The notes: generated by a model from the sequence alone, not told the origin. A stretch of DNA of 64,000 nucleotides from BOG-1112 sp964635325 (GCA_964635325.1 CAZWOL010000004.1:1-64000); one strand, 5' to 3'. Numbered from the stretch's first letter, positions 26,059-35,618 are shown. Numbers and translations: made by a program.

Positions 26059-26122
26059 ATAGACTCCGAATTGGACTAGGTCGTTGGAGCTTGATTACAG
26101 CAAAGATTTTCAGAGTGCAAGG

Positions 26123-27193
26123 TCAGTGGCGTGTAGAGGCTTCCTGTGTCGACATATCTTCCCATTGGTAGGGGAATTGTACGGATTGAAGGAAGCCAGG
26201 CAGAAATTTTTTCCAGTACTCATCGACCAGTTTCGGATTGGTGGTCTCTAATTCTAGAGTTAGCGTAGGTATACGGCGCTGCTTGCCAGCCAGAGTTCCT
26301 AGCGAGCCAGGATAGAGCGAATAGTCGACTATTCGGTAGTTTTTGCTTTTTTCAGCGACCCTTTGGACTAGTACCTTGGCATCTTCTTCGCGAGAATTCA
26401 GAGGCTTAGTCCTCTTGTCTCCAGGACCGTCATAATCGTAAAAGCCGAGAGGGGCATGGATCGATAGGTTTTTTGCCGGTTGGAAGGTCTCTAATAAGAT
26501 ATTTTGAAAGACGGTCTCGATCTCAGAGTTGGGAAAATAGCCTGGGAAAAAACGTGGGCGATGACGTTTATCCCTAGCCCAATTTCGCAGAGCATCTTTG
26601 TACCAATCGAAGGTTAGAAAATTTCGATTTACATCCACATCTGAGCCGTTGGTACGGGTGGGGTGCTTGCGCAAAAAGCCGTCGGGATTGACTACAGGCG
26701 CGACAACTACCCGAATTCCTTTGTCCTTATAAATAGATGGGTTGTCCTTGAGATAGCGAGCAAAGCGAAAGGCCAGATGTATAGGAGTAAGTTCATCAGC
26801 ATGAACCCCTCCCAAAATCAAAGTAGTATTTACGCCGTCCCCAAAAGTCGTGTAGAGAAGAGGATGCTGTCCGTCCGTTTTGAGATTGGCATGCCATTCA
26901 ACCCCTTCGCAGGGGGGCTGATTCCAAGAATAGCGTTTAAACTCTTTAGCCATAGCAGAACAAAATTGGTCGATGGCTTTTTTTTGTTCATGGCTCGGGA
27001 TGCTATAAGAGGATAGATCAAATTCCGAGACGGCCTTGATTTTTGCATAGCCCCGTTCCAAAGGAATGGAGCTCATGAAGAGTGCTGAGGCCTGGGTTGT
27101 TATCAGAGAGAGTGCTATAAATAGATAATGCCAAGCCTGAGGCCATTGAGAGTTTATCGAAGTGCGATTTTTTCGTCTTATCATATTGAACAT
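26123..27193 (-). CDS. M14-family zinc carboxypeptidase (MpaA-like)
   Basis: Zinc ligands typical of M14 peptidases are present: HADE in GGVHADELTPIH, and His in LSIHAPLGFYDY; the catalytic Glu lies in TLTLELET. MpaA-like enzymes cut the D-Glu-mDAP bond of murein peptides, so it may join the recycling set (mpl, ldcA). The frame is open to a GTG at 27265, but starts at 27193 or 27184 leave a better export signal (LFIALSLITTQASA), so it is probably periplasmic. No clear ribosome site supports any of these starts. Divergent from scpA. Confidence 0.7.
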   Translation of the reverse strand: MFNMIRRKNRTSINSQWPQAWHYLFIALSLITTQASALFMSSIPLERGYAKIKAVSEFDLSSYSIPSHEQKKAIDQFCSAMAKEFKRYSWNQPPCEGVEWHANLKTDGQHPLLYTTFGDGVNTTLILGGVHADELTPIHLAFRFARYLKDNPSIYKDKGIRVVVAPVVNPDGFLRKHPTRTNGSDVDVNRNFLTFDWYKDALRNWARDKRHRPRFFPGYFPNSEIETVFQNILLETFQPAKNLSIHAPLGFYDYDGPGDKRTKPLNSREEDAKVLVQRVAEKSKNYRIVDYSLYPGSLGTLAGKQRRIPTLTLELETTNPKLVDEYWKKFLPGFLQSVQFPYQWEDMSTQEASTRH

Positions 27194-27283
27194 GCTATAG
27201 TGGTTGTAAAAAATGCCGCAAGAATTCAATCCAATGAAAAGCTTAAGACAATATGTCCTGTCCACATCTCAAAGGAATGCTGA

Positions 27284-28081
27284 ATGGCGACAGGCTACTT
27301 CTTAAAACTAAATCACTTTGAAGGTCCGCTCGATCTACTTTTGTACCTTATCAAATTAAACGAGATGGATATATTCGAAGTCAACCTTGCTCAGCTGGCA
27401 GAGCAGTATCTATCCTATTTGCGCCTTATGCAGTTTGCAGATCTCAAAGACGCCTCAGCTTTTTTGGTCATGGCTGCAACTCTGTGTGAAATCAAGACCC
27501 GGCGCCTGCTACCAAATGCCAAAAAAGAGGGTGATGAGGATGGCCTGAACGAGGTTGATCTCGAGGCCCAGCTTAAAGAACGTCTGATCGAGTACCAGCA
27601 ATTCCGTGATGCGGGCGAGTTTTTCTCAGCTATGGATAAGCAAACGGATCTTAGCTACTCACCAGTTGGGGAATGGGAGCGTCTCGAAAAAATCTATGGA
27701 GATGTGCTTTCTCCGTTATACGGCGATCCTGCAGTGCTTGTCGTTCTCTACGAGCAGTTGCTTTCTTCTTTGATTGAGAAAAAGCCCATACGTCTTAAGA
27801 CTTCGAAGGAGCTCATTACCGTTGAGCGGGTTGTGCAAAAGCTTTTGGACATATTGAAAGAGGCCGAAGTTCTTCTTTTCCAAACGCTTTATGACAAGAT
27901 CGCCAATCGTTATGAATTGATCGCATATGTCATTGCTTTGTTGGAGTCCCTGCGCCAATTGAGAGGTGTTCACTGCTATCAGGAAACCCAATGCGGCGCC
28001 ATATGGGTCTACAATTATGATGAAAAAGACCCAGAAGCCATTTTTGCCAAAATAAAGGAGGCGTCTCTTGGAGAACCTTGA
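27284..28081 (+). CDS. scpA: Segregation and condensation protein A
   Basis: ScpA is the kleisin subunit of the bacterial SMC condensin complex. 265 residues. The N-terminal hallmark FEGPLDLLLYLIKLNEMDIF and ADLKDASAFLVMAATLCEIKTRRLLP are present, followed by an acidic linker and a C-terminal winged-helix end. AAAGGA precedes the ATG. It overlaps scpB by 14 bases. smc itself is not in the window. Confidence 0.95.
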   Translation: MATGYFLKLNHFEGPLDLLLYLIKLNEMDIFEVNLAQLAEQYLSYLRLMQFADLKDASAFLVMAATLCEIKTRRLLPNAKKEGDEDGLNEVDLEAQLKERLIEYQQFRDAGEFFSAMDKQTDLSYSPVGEWERLEKIYGDVLSPLYGDPAVLVVLYEQLLSSLIEKKPIRLKTSKELITVERVVQKLLDILKEAEVLLFQTLYDKIANRYELIAYVIALLESLRQLRGVHCYQETQCGAIWVYNYDEKDPEAIFAKIKEASLGEP

Positions 28082-28781
28082 AGAACCTAAAGCAACGACG
28101 CTTTTCGAGCAAGAATCTGTGCCACTCCAAGCGAAATTGGAAGCCTTGCTCTTTGCTTCGCCGCGTCCTTTGACGGTAAACGATATCTTAGAAATTTTGG
28201 GTGAGGACGAGAACCTAACCTTTAAGGATGTCAAAAACTGGATACACCAAATCAGTGAAATCCATGCCTCTCGTCCCGATGCCGGTTTTCATCTGGAATG
28301 TACAGACCTCGGGCAATATCAGTTTCGCACAAAGCCTCAGGTCGCATCGATTGTGGAGCGTCTTTTCTCCAAACGCCCGCGACCACTTTCGCGAGCGGCC
28401 CAGGAGAGTCTTGCCATCGTAGCTTACAGACAGCCTGTTTCAAGGGCAGATATCGAGTTTATACGTGGTACGGACTCAGGAAGTATCATTAAGAACCTTT
28501 TGGAACGCGACCTCATTCGCTGTGTCGGGCGTAAGGATATACCGGGCAAGCCGATGCTCTTTGGTACGACAGAGGAGTTTTTGCGAGTCTATCGTTTGGC
28601 AGGCCTGGGCGAACTCCCTTCGCTTGAGTCCTTTCAGCCTAAGCGCGAGACAATGAAGTTCGCAACAGATCTTCCAAAGGATGCAGAAAATCCTGCGCCA
28701 CTTTTTCCTAATACTATGGATGATGATGTCGAAGCTAGAAAAGCTGAAGTTTCAGAGGTCGAAGAAGAATTGGAACCATAG
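28068..28781 (+). CDS. scpB: Segregation and condensation protein B
   Basis: ScpB forms the dimer that binds the ScpA linker in the SMC complex. 237 residues with two winged-helix domains: LEALLFASPRPLTVNDILEI and ESLAIVAYRQPVSRADIEFI, then GRKDIPGKPMLFGTTEEFL. The start is TTG with a near-perfect AGGAGG 6 bases upstream. The C-terminal 45 residues are acidic and disordered. Confidence 0.95.
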   Translation: MENLEEPKATTLFEQESVPLQAKLEALLFASPRPLTVNDILEILGEDENLTFKDVKNWIHQISEIHASRPDAGFHLECTDLGQYQFRTKPQVASIVERLFSKRPRPLSRAAQESLAIVAYRQPVSRADIEFIRGTDSGSIIKNLLERDLIRCVGRKDIPGKPMLFGTTEEFLRVYRLAGLGELPSLESFQPKRETMKFATDLPKDAENPAPLFPNTMDDDVEARKAEVSEVEEELEP

Positions 28782-28804
28782 GCGGCTCCAATTCGCAGGC
28801 ATAT

Positions 28805-29920
28805 CTAATCTTCTCGAGTGATCAAGACTGCACGATCGTCATCTTCACCAACGGAATGAGATTTGAAGCCTAGTCCGTTAACTTTTTTGTGCTGTAGTCG
28901 GCGAATGAAGCTGTTTTGTGGGCGTAGGCGAAATTCATTCATCGAAGAATGTTTCTTCATTGCTAATACAGCTTTGTCTACTTCTAGAAGGGCAAGGCGT
29001 TCTTTGTCTTTCTTGCCTTTATCTTCATCGCGATCACTTCGATCTCTATCTCCGCGGTCATGACGATGCTCGCGCTCTGGGCGAGGGCTGCGCTCTGGGC
29101 GTGACATGCGTTCCCGAGGCTCACGAGGTTCGCGTGGTTCTCTAGCTTCTCTAGGCTCACGTGGTTCACGAGGAGTACGCTCGCGTGGCTCGCGTTCATT
29201 CTCATTATCCGAACGTTTAGCAATCGATTCTCTTTCTACAATAGGAGCAGCAAGAGGTGTTGTTGGGGGATGAGTCGTCGACGTTGAAGAGCTCTCTTCT
29301 GAATTGTCCGAACGCTCACCTCGTGAGCGCAGATTGTCTTTTAAAATCCCAAAATAACGACCGACAGGAGGTAGGTCTGGGAGTTCAAATTTGCGTTCAA
29401 CAGGTTTGGCATAAACCCATTGAAAGTAGGACATAAGGTAAGGAGCATAGGTTGAAAAAATTTCTTTAAAGTATGATTCCAGGGTGATCCAGAGTTCTGG
29501 TCTAGCTTCATTGACTGGAATCTGAGGTAGGCCTTTACCCAGCTTTATAAAGACAAGTTGACGGATGTCATTGATCATTAAGATAAATTTTCCGACAAGC
29601 TGGCTGCACAGAGCGTGATCAAGAGGCTTGTGACTTGCAAGTTCAGGGTAGTTTGTTCCGTACCATGAAATTAAGAGATGCAAGCATTCTTCGAGAGGTT
29701 TTTCAGGAAGAGGATCATCGAGTTTTCCGGTCTCTCTACGGGCGGCCAGTACCGGCCAACGTATAGCTTCTTCTACCCCTGCTCCGAGGGTTTGAAGTGT
29801 GTGGTCTTCAGCCATGCATGAATATATGAAAAAATCAGTCGCGACTTTTTTGCCGGCAGATTTTTTGTATTCTTCTTTGAGGTTCAATTTTTCTTCTGAA
29901 AACAATTGGTTCTTTTCCAT
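28805..29920 (-). CDS. Unknown protein with Arg/Glu/Pro-rich repeat region
   Basis: 371 residues. The first 200 are folded and helical (HLLISWYGTNYPELASHKPL; FSTYAPYLMSYFQWVYAK). Then comes a low-complexity tract from about 245 to 310 built on REPREPRE and DRGDRDRSDRD units, and a Lys-rich tail ending KSHSVGEDDDRAVLITRED. Such mixed-charge RE/RD tracts often bind RNA or form condensates, but that is inference. No signal peptide. No family recognised. It is monocistronic, convergent with scpB. Confidence 0.6.
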   Translation of the reverse strand: MEKNQLFSEEKLNLKEEYKKSAGKKVATDFFIYSCMAEDHTLQTLGAGVEEAIRWPVLAARRETGKLDDPLPEKPLEECLHLLISWYGTNYPELASHKPLDHALCSQLVGKFILMINDIRQLVFIKLGKGLPQIPVNEARPELWITLESYFKEIFSTYAPYLMSYFQWVYAKPVERKFELPDLPPVGRYFGILKDNLRSRGERSDNSEESSSTSTTHPPTTPLAAPIVERESIAKRSDNENEREPRERTPREPREPREAREPREPREPRERMSRPERSPRPEREHRHDRGDRDRSDRDEDKGKKDKERLALLEVDKAVLAMKKHSSMNEFRLRPQNSFIRRLQHKKVNGLGFKSHSVGEDDDRAVLITRED

Positions 29921-30052
29921 TAAAGCGATCTACCATCGTGAAAATTGTGAACAAATCCGTTAATCTAAAATAGCGTAAGTGCGCACATACATTAAGAAAA
30001 TATAAAATAGCACCTACCTTGAGGCAAGTGATTTAGCCCTATTTGGCAAGGT

Positions 30053-30361
30053 TCACTCGTGCTCTGGCTTCACTGCATTCAGATAGCCTAGATAACCACC
30101 CCGGAGTGAGTAAACGTCTTGTTGCGTCCAAAGTGAAGCGATTTCTGCAGCCTTTAGGCTCCGAAGTCCCGAGCGACAGTAGAAAATAGTCGGTCGAGTC
30201 TTAGAGATTTCGGACTCACGCAACCCAAAACTGGAGAGGGGCCAGTGCCGAGTTCCTTCCAGCGCGCCTTCTTTTAGCTCTTCGGCCTCTCTGACGTCGA
30301 CTAGAACGGCACCCTCTTTCAACATTGTGACAAGCTGCTTCAAATCGATTTCTTGTGTCAT
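30053..30361 (-). CDS. Single-domain rhodanese-like protein
   Basis: 102 residues with the rhodanese fold marks: VLVDVREAEEL near the N-terminus and the active-site loop CRSGLRS holding the sulfur-accepting Cys, then SLRGGYLGYLN. No signal peptide, so cytoplasmic; likely a sulfurtransferase or sulfur carrier. GGAG is 7 bases before the ATG. Partner unknown. Confidence 0.88.
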   Translation of the reverse strand: MTQEIDLKQLVTMLKEGAVLVDVREAEELKEGALEGTRHWPLSSFGLRESEISKTRPTIFYCRSGLRSLKAAEIASLWTQQDVYSLRGGYLGYLNAVKPEHE

Positions 30362-30663
30362 CCTAAGGCTCCTGCGCAGATATATACATGGAACGCTGCT
30401 CTTCTTTCAATAACTACTCAATAGCTAAACATACTCTGATGACAATGGTCTAAGCATTTATTATCAGGGTATGCTGTCAAATAGTCGCGCTCTATCTTCT
30501 CGCTGGCATGCAACAAGTCGTCATTCTAACTCGCTATGGTTCATTCTGCATATGTATTCGTGACATGTTTGAGGATAACACTTTAAAGTGCCCGAACAAT
30601 GCATGCAAAATATGACCCTATGAATCGGATCTGATTTTTAAATAGAATTTTAGAAGGAAAAAA
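30362..30663. other. Intergenic region with an inverted repeat
   Basis: About 300 bases with no credible gene. It holds CATACTCTGAT at 30430-30440 facing ATCAGGGTATG at 30463-30473 (11 bp, one G:T pair, 22-base loop) and a perfect 12-base palindrome CACTTTAAAGTG at 30579-30590, which could be an operator. The rhodanese promoter should lie at its left end. No poly-T terminator is obvious apart from the T-run just after tRNA-Glu. Confidence 0.4.
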
Positions 30664-30741
30664 TGGCGTCCCCAGGGGGATTCGAACCCCCGTCGCCGCC
30701 GTGAAAGGGCGGTGTCCTGGGCCTGGCTAGACGATAGGGAC
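30664..30741 (-). tRNA. tRNA-Glu (anticodon TTC)
   Basis: The minus strand starts GTCCCTA and ends TGGGGAC plus discriminator G and an encoded CCA. Anticodon loop CTTTCAC in the stem CCGCC/GGCGG gives TTC. The T-loop GGTTCGAATCC is standard. It lies 28 bases after tRNA-Lys and is followed by a T-run, so the two share a transcript. Confidence 0.96.
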
Positions 30742-30769
30742 TTTCTTGATTCTGGTTTGTTCTGAAAAC

Positions 30770-30845
30770 TGGTGAGCCAACCTGGATTCGAACCAGGGAC
30801 CCGCACATTAAAAGTGTGCTGCTCTACCACCTGAGCTATTGGCCC
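30770..30845 (-). tRNA. tRNA-Lys (anticodon TTT)
   Basis: 76 bases with encoded CCA. Acceptor GGGCCAA pairs with TTGGCTC (one G:T). Anticodon stem GCACA/TGTGC holds loop CTTTTAA, anticodon TTT. T-loop GGTTCGAATCC. It is the first gene of a two-tRNA unit. Confidence 0.97.
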
Positions 30846-30870
30846 GTTTTCGAACTAAACGAGAGAAAGC

Positions 30871-30900
30871 TTTGTACTTTACGATTGCAGATCTTGTCAA
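30871..30900 (-). promoter_or_regulatory. Promoter of the tRNA-Lys/tRNA-Glu unit
   Basis: On the minus strand TTGACA (30900-30895) is 18 bases from TACAAA (30876-30871), about 25 bases before the tRNA-Lys 5' end. The -35 is a perfect sigma-70 box and the -10 is fair. Position and strength suit a stable-RNA promoter. Confidence 0.6.
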
Positions 30901-31014
30901 TACTTTTCAAAAGAATTGTTCCGCTGGGTTGAATGTAGGCATTTGCTTTTTTTAAATCACTCACCTAAACTGAGCTCCGTAAAATCACCCTCAAAAACGC
31001 CGGAGGAAGACGCA

Positions 31015-31353
31015 ATGTCTAGCGTACTCAAGAAAACTAGGAAAAATTCAGTTACCGATTTGGTAGCTGCTCTCCATAAATTTGTTCACCTTCTCGAAGG
31101 TCAGAAAGAATTTGATGCAATCAAGGATCTAAAACTTGTCAGCGCTGATATTCAAAAACATCAGCCAGAGGCAGAAGAGTTCCAAGCCGCGATCAGATTG
31201 CTTCTAGAGGCTTATGATGGTGAGCACGAACTCAAAGCATATACACTGCGTCGTCAAAAACCTGACAACGAGTGGACAACTGCCGATGATCTCTATCTCG
31301 CCAGCATTGAAGTGCTTAATTTAGCCAATCGTCTCTCAGAAGTCGAAAGCTAG
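31015..31353 (+). CDS. Small helical protein, unknown
   Basis: 112 residues from the ATG at 31015, which has GGAGGA 7 bases upstream; a longer frame start at 30916 is not supported. It is helical and charged (SVTDLVAALHKFVHLLEGQK; ADDLYLASIEVLNLANRLSE), with no signal or membrane segment. No family recognised. It overlaps the convergent lipoprotein gene by 4 bases. Confidence 0.6.
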   Translation: MSSVLKKTRKNSVTDLVAALHKFVHLLEGQKEFDAIKDLKLVSADIQKHQPEAEEFQAAIRLLLEAYDGEHELKAYTLRRQKPDNEWTTADDLYLASIEVLNLANRLSEVES

Positions 31354-32885
31354 AAAATCACGAAAGAGCGGTCTTTACTAGTTGCCTTGGATCGAATGGC
31401 ATTGGCCGTGCTTTGTGAATAGTTTTCAAACTTATCTTCCGACAAATAGTAGTCAAAACTAAACTCACGTATGTCACCTTTCCTGATGGCAATGGCGTTT
31501 CGCGAGGATAGTTGTGTTCCGCCATTCTGAGCATGTGCTCCTGCCGTGTAAAAATGACTGAGATTGTATAAGCCTGCGATGAGATGGATGCGGGTTTCGC
31601 GCAAATAGGGAATATCGTAGGACTGTCCTTGAATTATATTATTATCTCCGTCAACACGGACGAGTAGGGTGAGTTGTCCATGCTTGAATGTGGGCTTAGG
31701 TTTTAAAAGCAATTGACCAGTCTCTAGCATGGTATCTTGCTTGCCTTTCGCAATTTTGTAATGTAGGTGTTGTGCGCCTTCTAATTCGATTTGCACATCC
31801 TCTTTTGCAAATAAAATAGGTAGATCTGTGCTTCCATGCAGAAATGGATAACTCGAGTTTGGTTCGAATAAACTGACATCGCGTTTACCAAGGCATTCCC
31901 ATTCCCATGGACTACAATTTAGTGAGACTTCGACGCTCCGTAATGGAATGGTGAGAAGCTCTCCAGGCTTCAAGCTCAATGTTTCTGCTTTTGTAGCTCC
32001 GTCCAGGCGATACTGAATCGTTTCTGAGATCAATGGATAGACTGTATTGACCATGAAACCACGCCGATCATTAATCTCAGCAGTGTATGGCTCGCCTTTA
32101 ATAGCTAGATAGCGTTCTATATCTACGTTTGGAGATGTCGCAAATTTCAGATAGGCAGAGTCAATTGAAACGGATTCCTTTCCATTCACCATAAGCTCTT
32201 TTTGTGTTCCATTCACAGTGATTAGGTAGTGCCCAGGCAGTAGAAATTGCCATTTCCCAAAACTTTGCGACTGTGTGATAGCAAGTTGTCCATCTGCTGG
32301 CGAAATAAAATATGGAGGAACTTCCGCTGGAATATTTGCAAGAGTGGGGGAGACGCGTATTGCAGAAAGATCAAAGTTAAGCTCGCGAACTTCTTTAAAC
32401 TCCGGCTTGCTTAGATCCAACCTCATTGGACGTAGACCAACAAGCATATCAATGATCCCAGGAAATACAGTCAATTCGAAGCGATGGTTAATATTCTGAG
32501 GAGGGTGTGTCTGAGGATAGCGATGGCATTGAATGGTAAAAATATCCTCAGCCTCTGGTGCTATAGGTGGTGTAAAAGTTAGGGAGTGAGCAATGATTTC
32601 AGTCGTTTTTTGGGGGTGAATGTGAACAATCTGATGTGAGCAGTCTCCCAAGATCAAGTAGTTTCCTGGTTGCAGGGAGAGAGTTTTATTCAATTGGCCA
32701 ATTTGAATGGATACAAATTGAAAGCTAGCATCTCCGAGTATCTTATAGACTTCGTAATCTCCATTCTTAAGCGAATGTACAAGTAGAGTTCCATTGTCCT
32801 GTCGGTGGCATGCAGAGATCCAAAGGAAACTGAGAAGCTGAGAAAGCATAAGCACAGATTTGAAGAATATTGCTTTCCTTTTCAC
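31350..32885 (-). CDS. Beta-rich lipoprotein of unknown function
   Basis: 511 residues starting at a GTG with AAAGGG before it. The lipoprotein signal ends SFLWISAC (Cys26). The mature part is built of repeated beta-sandwich-like segments with recurring phrases (LSLQPGNYLILGD; FLLPGHYLITVNGTQKELMV; LSLKPGELLTIPL), suggesting tandem PEGA- or carboxypeptidase-regulatory-like domains. Such proteins sit on the outer membrane. No enzyme motif. Neighbouring barrel genes on the same strand suggest an envelope locus. Confidence 0.6.
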   Translation of the reverse strand: MKRKAIFFKSVLMLSQLLSFLWISACHRQDNGTLLVHSLKNGDYEVYKILGDASFQFVSIQIGQLNKTLSLQPGNYLILGDCSHQIVHIHPQKTTEIIAHSLTFTPPIAPEAEDIFTIQCHRYPQTHPPQNINHRFELTVFPGIIDMLVGLRPMRLDLSKPEFKEVRELNFDLSAIRVSPTLANIPAEVPPYFISPADGQLAITQSQSFGKWQFLLPGHYLITVNGTQKELMVNGKESVSIDSAYLKFATSPNVDIERYLAIKGEPYTAEINDRRGFMVNTVYPLISETIQYRLDGATKAETLSLKPGELLTIPLRSVEVSLNCSPWEWECLGKRDVSLFEPNSSYPFLHGSTDLPILFAKEDVQIELEGAQHLHYKIAKGKQDTMLETGQLLLKPKPTFKHGQLTLLVRVDGDNNIIQGQSYDIPYLRETRIHLIAGLYNLSHFYTAGAHAQNGGTQLSSRNAIAIRKGDIREFSFDYYLSEDKFENYSQSTANAIRSKATSKDRSFVIF

Positions 32886-32972
32886 AGAAAACCCTTTGTT
32901 TGTGGATAAAAAGAAATTTCGCCCAACCGCGAAAATGTTAGGTCCAGTATAGGCTGCTTTGTAAGGCGAGTT

Positions 32973-33689
32973 CTAGAAGTAAAAGGAGCAGTCGATAGCA
33001 AAACTTAGGAGGCTAATGGTCCCTCCGCCCACGGTGAGGCGTGGCCCGACTTTGAATTTATCAAGTGGATTGAACAAAAATGAAGCGCCTGCGAGTGCGA
33101 CCGTGCCTGTGCGTGAAAGAGGTTTTTGAGATGGAGTCGTTGGAATAAGCTCCGTGAGGTTGCTGCGAAAAGCTCCTACTTCCAGTGAGCTTAGTACGTT
33201 GAGATATCTAGTGAGAGAAAAATCAGCACTTACACCGACTGTATAGACCTCTACTGTACCTTTATAGCCTTGAAAAGAAGTATCAGTTCCGGAGTCAGGA
33301 GCAATTGCGAACGGTAGATAATGGAATGTAGCGGAGATCCTCTTTTTCCATAAGGAGGTGAGATAGGATGCTTTGATATCCGCAAAGCCATTGGCGCGGA
33401 GATTCTTCTTTTTATGGAAGGCGCGTATGATTCCAAAGCTGCTATGAAAAGCTAGGTTTGGAGGAGCTTTCTCGGTTGCTGCGACTTTTTTAGGATCTTT
33501 TTTACTATCGTTTGAAGAGTTTTCTTTGCTCTCTTCACGTTTGTCCGGTTTGTCACTGTCCATCTTGGAGTTTTCTGTCGAGGCTTTGTCATCCACAGCA
33601 GCTGCAGAGTCTGCTGCAAGAACCAATTCTGCTTTTAAATACAAAGGAAGAACCAGGAGAATTGAAGTCAGAAGTTTTGTTCTAAACAT
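32973..33689 (-). CDS. Outer-membrane beta-barrel with disordered N-terminal linker
   Basis: 238 residues. A signal peptide (LLTSILLVLPLYLKAELVLA) is followed by a highly charged Ser/Lys/Asp linker (about 25-75) and then a small barrel of 8-10 strands ending FAIDCSFYF. The final aromatic residue fits outer-membrane insertion. Function unknown. It starts 15 bases after the PorV/FadL-like gene and probably shares its transcript. Confidence 0.65.
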   Translation of the reverse strand: MFRTKLLTSILLVLPLYLKAELVLAADSAAAVDDKASTENSKMDSDKPDKREESKENSSNDSKKDPKKVAATEKAPPNLAFHSSFGIIRAFHKKKNLRANGFADIKASYLTSLWKKRISATFHYLPFAIAPDSGTDTSFQGYKGTVEVYTVGVSADFSLTRYLNVLSSLEVGAFRSNLTELIPTTPSQKPLSRTGTVALAGASFLFNPLDKFKVGPRLTVGGGTISLLSFAIDCSFYF

Positions 33690-33703
33690 AATGTGACCTC
33701 TGA

Positions 33704-34843
33704 TTAAATAAGTAACTTGATTTGAAAGCTAACGCGGCGGTCAGCAAGTTTTGGATTGAGTCCCACAACAGTGCCGTGATCCACCACATAGGTCGCTAGA
33801 CGAAGCTTCAATAGTCCTACATCAAATTGAAAACCTGCTGTTGGGTAACCCTCTTTAAGCCCAGCCTGAATTTTGATGATTTTAGAGAAGCCCCACTCCA
33901 TGCCTAGGTTGAGTTTGTGGGAGAAGTGCGATGATTGATTGATGAGTTGTGTGTCTAATGCGAACAAGAGGTAGCTGATGTCTGATTTGTATGGTTTGAA
34001 GCTGATGCCTGTGTTTACAGCTGGGGGGATGTTTGAAGGTGTTTTGCCATCTTTCTTTACTTTTTTAAAGGTGGTTCCGCCAATATCTAAAATGCTCAAT
34101 CCGAAGGTCGGTTGCATAGTCTCTATAGGAGTGAACAGAAGTCCAGCATCTACACCAACGCCATAGCCGTTGATTAGTAAGGCTTGGAGTTGCTTATTTT
34201 TATCCGTTGTAGTCGACGATGTGTCCGTAGTCGTTGAAGAAGAGGATGAAGAAAACAAAGAGATTGAGTCAATACTCAAATCTTGGTCGACTCCGATGAT
34301 TCCCTGAGACCGCAAAGACATACCTAAGCTGAGTCTTTTGGAAAATGCATTAGTCGCAATCGAGATCGGTATAGTCAGTCGAGAAATTGCTTGGGTTTCG
34401 ATTTCTACATCTTTGTGGGCAATAAAAGAAAGTGAAGTCTGATTTGCAATAGCGAATCCCCATCCTGGAGCGATGAAGTAGGGATAGAGTCCTAAGCTAG
34501 CGTAGTTGGGCAGGCCGGATTGATCATCGACCAGCTGAAGGGTGTCTGCAAGGCTCATTTTCCCACTTTTCTGTTGCAAAGATTTCATCAGATAGTAGGA
34601 GTTTGTCGACATATCTACTTTTGGGTTGATAATTTCCATCTCCCATTCCGTAATCCTTGCTAGGCCAGCTGGATTATAAAATAGAGCGTTAAAATCATCA
34701 GCTACAGCAACAAAAGCATTTCCCATCCCCAAAGGGCGAACCCCAAACAAGGTCCATTCCGCCTCAGAAAATGCTAGAGAACTCGTGACGAAGAGCATAA
34801 AAAGATAGAGGACTCTGCATGTCGTCAAAGACTGTACGCTCAT
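33704..34843 (-). CDS. PorV/FadL-like outer-membrane protein
   Basis: 379 residues from the ATG at 34843, which has AGGGAG 6 bases upstream and restores a signal peptide (VLYLFMLFVTSSLAFSEA). The start of the mature protein, FGVRPLGMGNAFVAVADDFN followed by ALFYNPAGLA, is the hallmark of the FadL/PorV/UPF0164 barrels. It contains a low-complexity Ser/Thr loop (SSSSSSTTTDTSSTTTD). Such barrels move hydrophobic compounds or serve secretion systems. It leads a small unit with the next barrel. Confidence 0.75.
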   Translation of the reverse strand: MSVQSLTTCRVLYLFMLFVTSSLAFSEAEWTLFGVRPLGMGNAFVAVADDFNALFYNPAGLARITEWEMEIINPKVDMSTNSYYLMKSLQQKSGKMSLADTLQLVDDQSGLPNYASLGLYPYFIAPGWGFAIANQTSLSFIAHKDVEIETQAISRLTIPISIATNAFSKRLSLGMSLRSQGIIGVDQDLSIDSISLFSSSSSSTTTDTSSTTTDKNKQLQALLINGYGVGVDAGLLFTPIETMQPTFGLSILDIGGTTFKKVKKDGKTPSNIPPAVNTGISFKPYKSDISYLLFALDTQLINQSSHFSHKLNLGMEWGFSKIIKIQAGLKEGYPTAGFQFDVGLLKLRLATYVVDHGTVVGLNPKLADRRVSFQIKLLI

Positions 34844-35021
34844 GGGAAGCTCCCTGGATCGCAGCTGTATATGTTCCGAATTTTCTAAGAATTTTATTTT
34901 AGCATACAATTCCTCGTAAAGTGGTCTTTGGACAGATTAGCATGTTAATTTTCGATCCTGATTCTGGTATAGCTTAGGGACTTTCGCCGTTTGCGGCAGG
35001 AAACAGATTAGAGAGGCTGAA

Positions 35022-35618
35022 ATGACGAGAACAGAAGTCGCGTTTGAACGGAAAAATCAAATTGTCAAGGCAACGGTCGACTGTATCTCACGTTATGGAT
35101 ATAACAATTTTTCTATGCAGGATGTCGCCCGTTCAGCAGGAGTCAGTAAGGGAATTATTCATTACTACTTTTTGAATAAAGATGACCTGATGATGTCTGT
35201 TCTCGAGCATGTTGCGGACGATATTGGAAGAGTCCTAAGCTCAGGCATGAGTGAGGCTGTCGATCCAAGCAAAAAATTAGATCTTTTTATTGAAACTTGT
35301 CTTGATATTGTTCGAAAGACTAAAGAATACTATCAGGTCAACATGGATTTTTGGACTCAGATCAATCAAAAAGAAGAAGTTCGTCAAAGTGTTGCAAAAC
35401 ACTACTGCAATTTTCGCGAAACATGCTCGAAGGTGCTTGTCGAAGGGATTGAAAAAGGTGTCTTTCGAGACATCAATCCTACAGAGTACAGCTCACTTAT
35501 TATCGCTCTAATCGATGGAATCAGCATGCAGTGGCTTTTTGATAACGCTGCGTTCAACTACGAATCAGTTGTTCATCAGGTTAAGTCTGTAATTCTCTCG
35601 AATCTGCTTAAAACCTAA
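35022..35618 (+). CDS. TetR-family transcriptional regulator
   Basis: 198 residues. The N-terminal helix-turn-helix reads QIVKATVDCISRYGYNNFSM then QDVARSAGVSKGIIHYYFLNK, the classical TetR DNA-binding block. The C-terminal ligand-binding half is helical. GAGAGG precedes the ATG. It is transcribed away from the barrel operon, whose expression it might control; ligand and target are unknown. Confidence 0.9.
   Translation: MTRTEVAFERKNQIVKATVDCISRYGYNNFSMQDVARSAGVSKGIIHYYFLNKDDLMMSVLEHVADDIGRVLSSGMSEAVDPSKKLDLFIETCLDIVRKTKEYYQVNMDFWTQINQKEEVRQSVAKHYCNFRETCSKVLVEGIEKGVFRDINPTEYSSLIIALIDGISMQWLFDNAAFNYESVVHQVKSVILSNLLKT

Noticed and set aside
30618..30830. Minus-strand frame across the two tRNAs
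   Set aside because: It is made of tRNA sequence (the Glu and Lys genes) and cannot be a gene.
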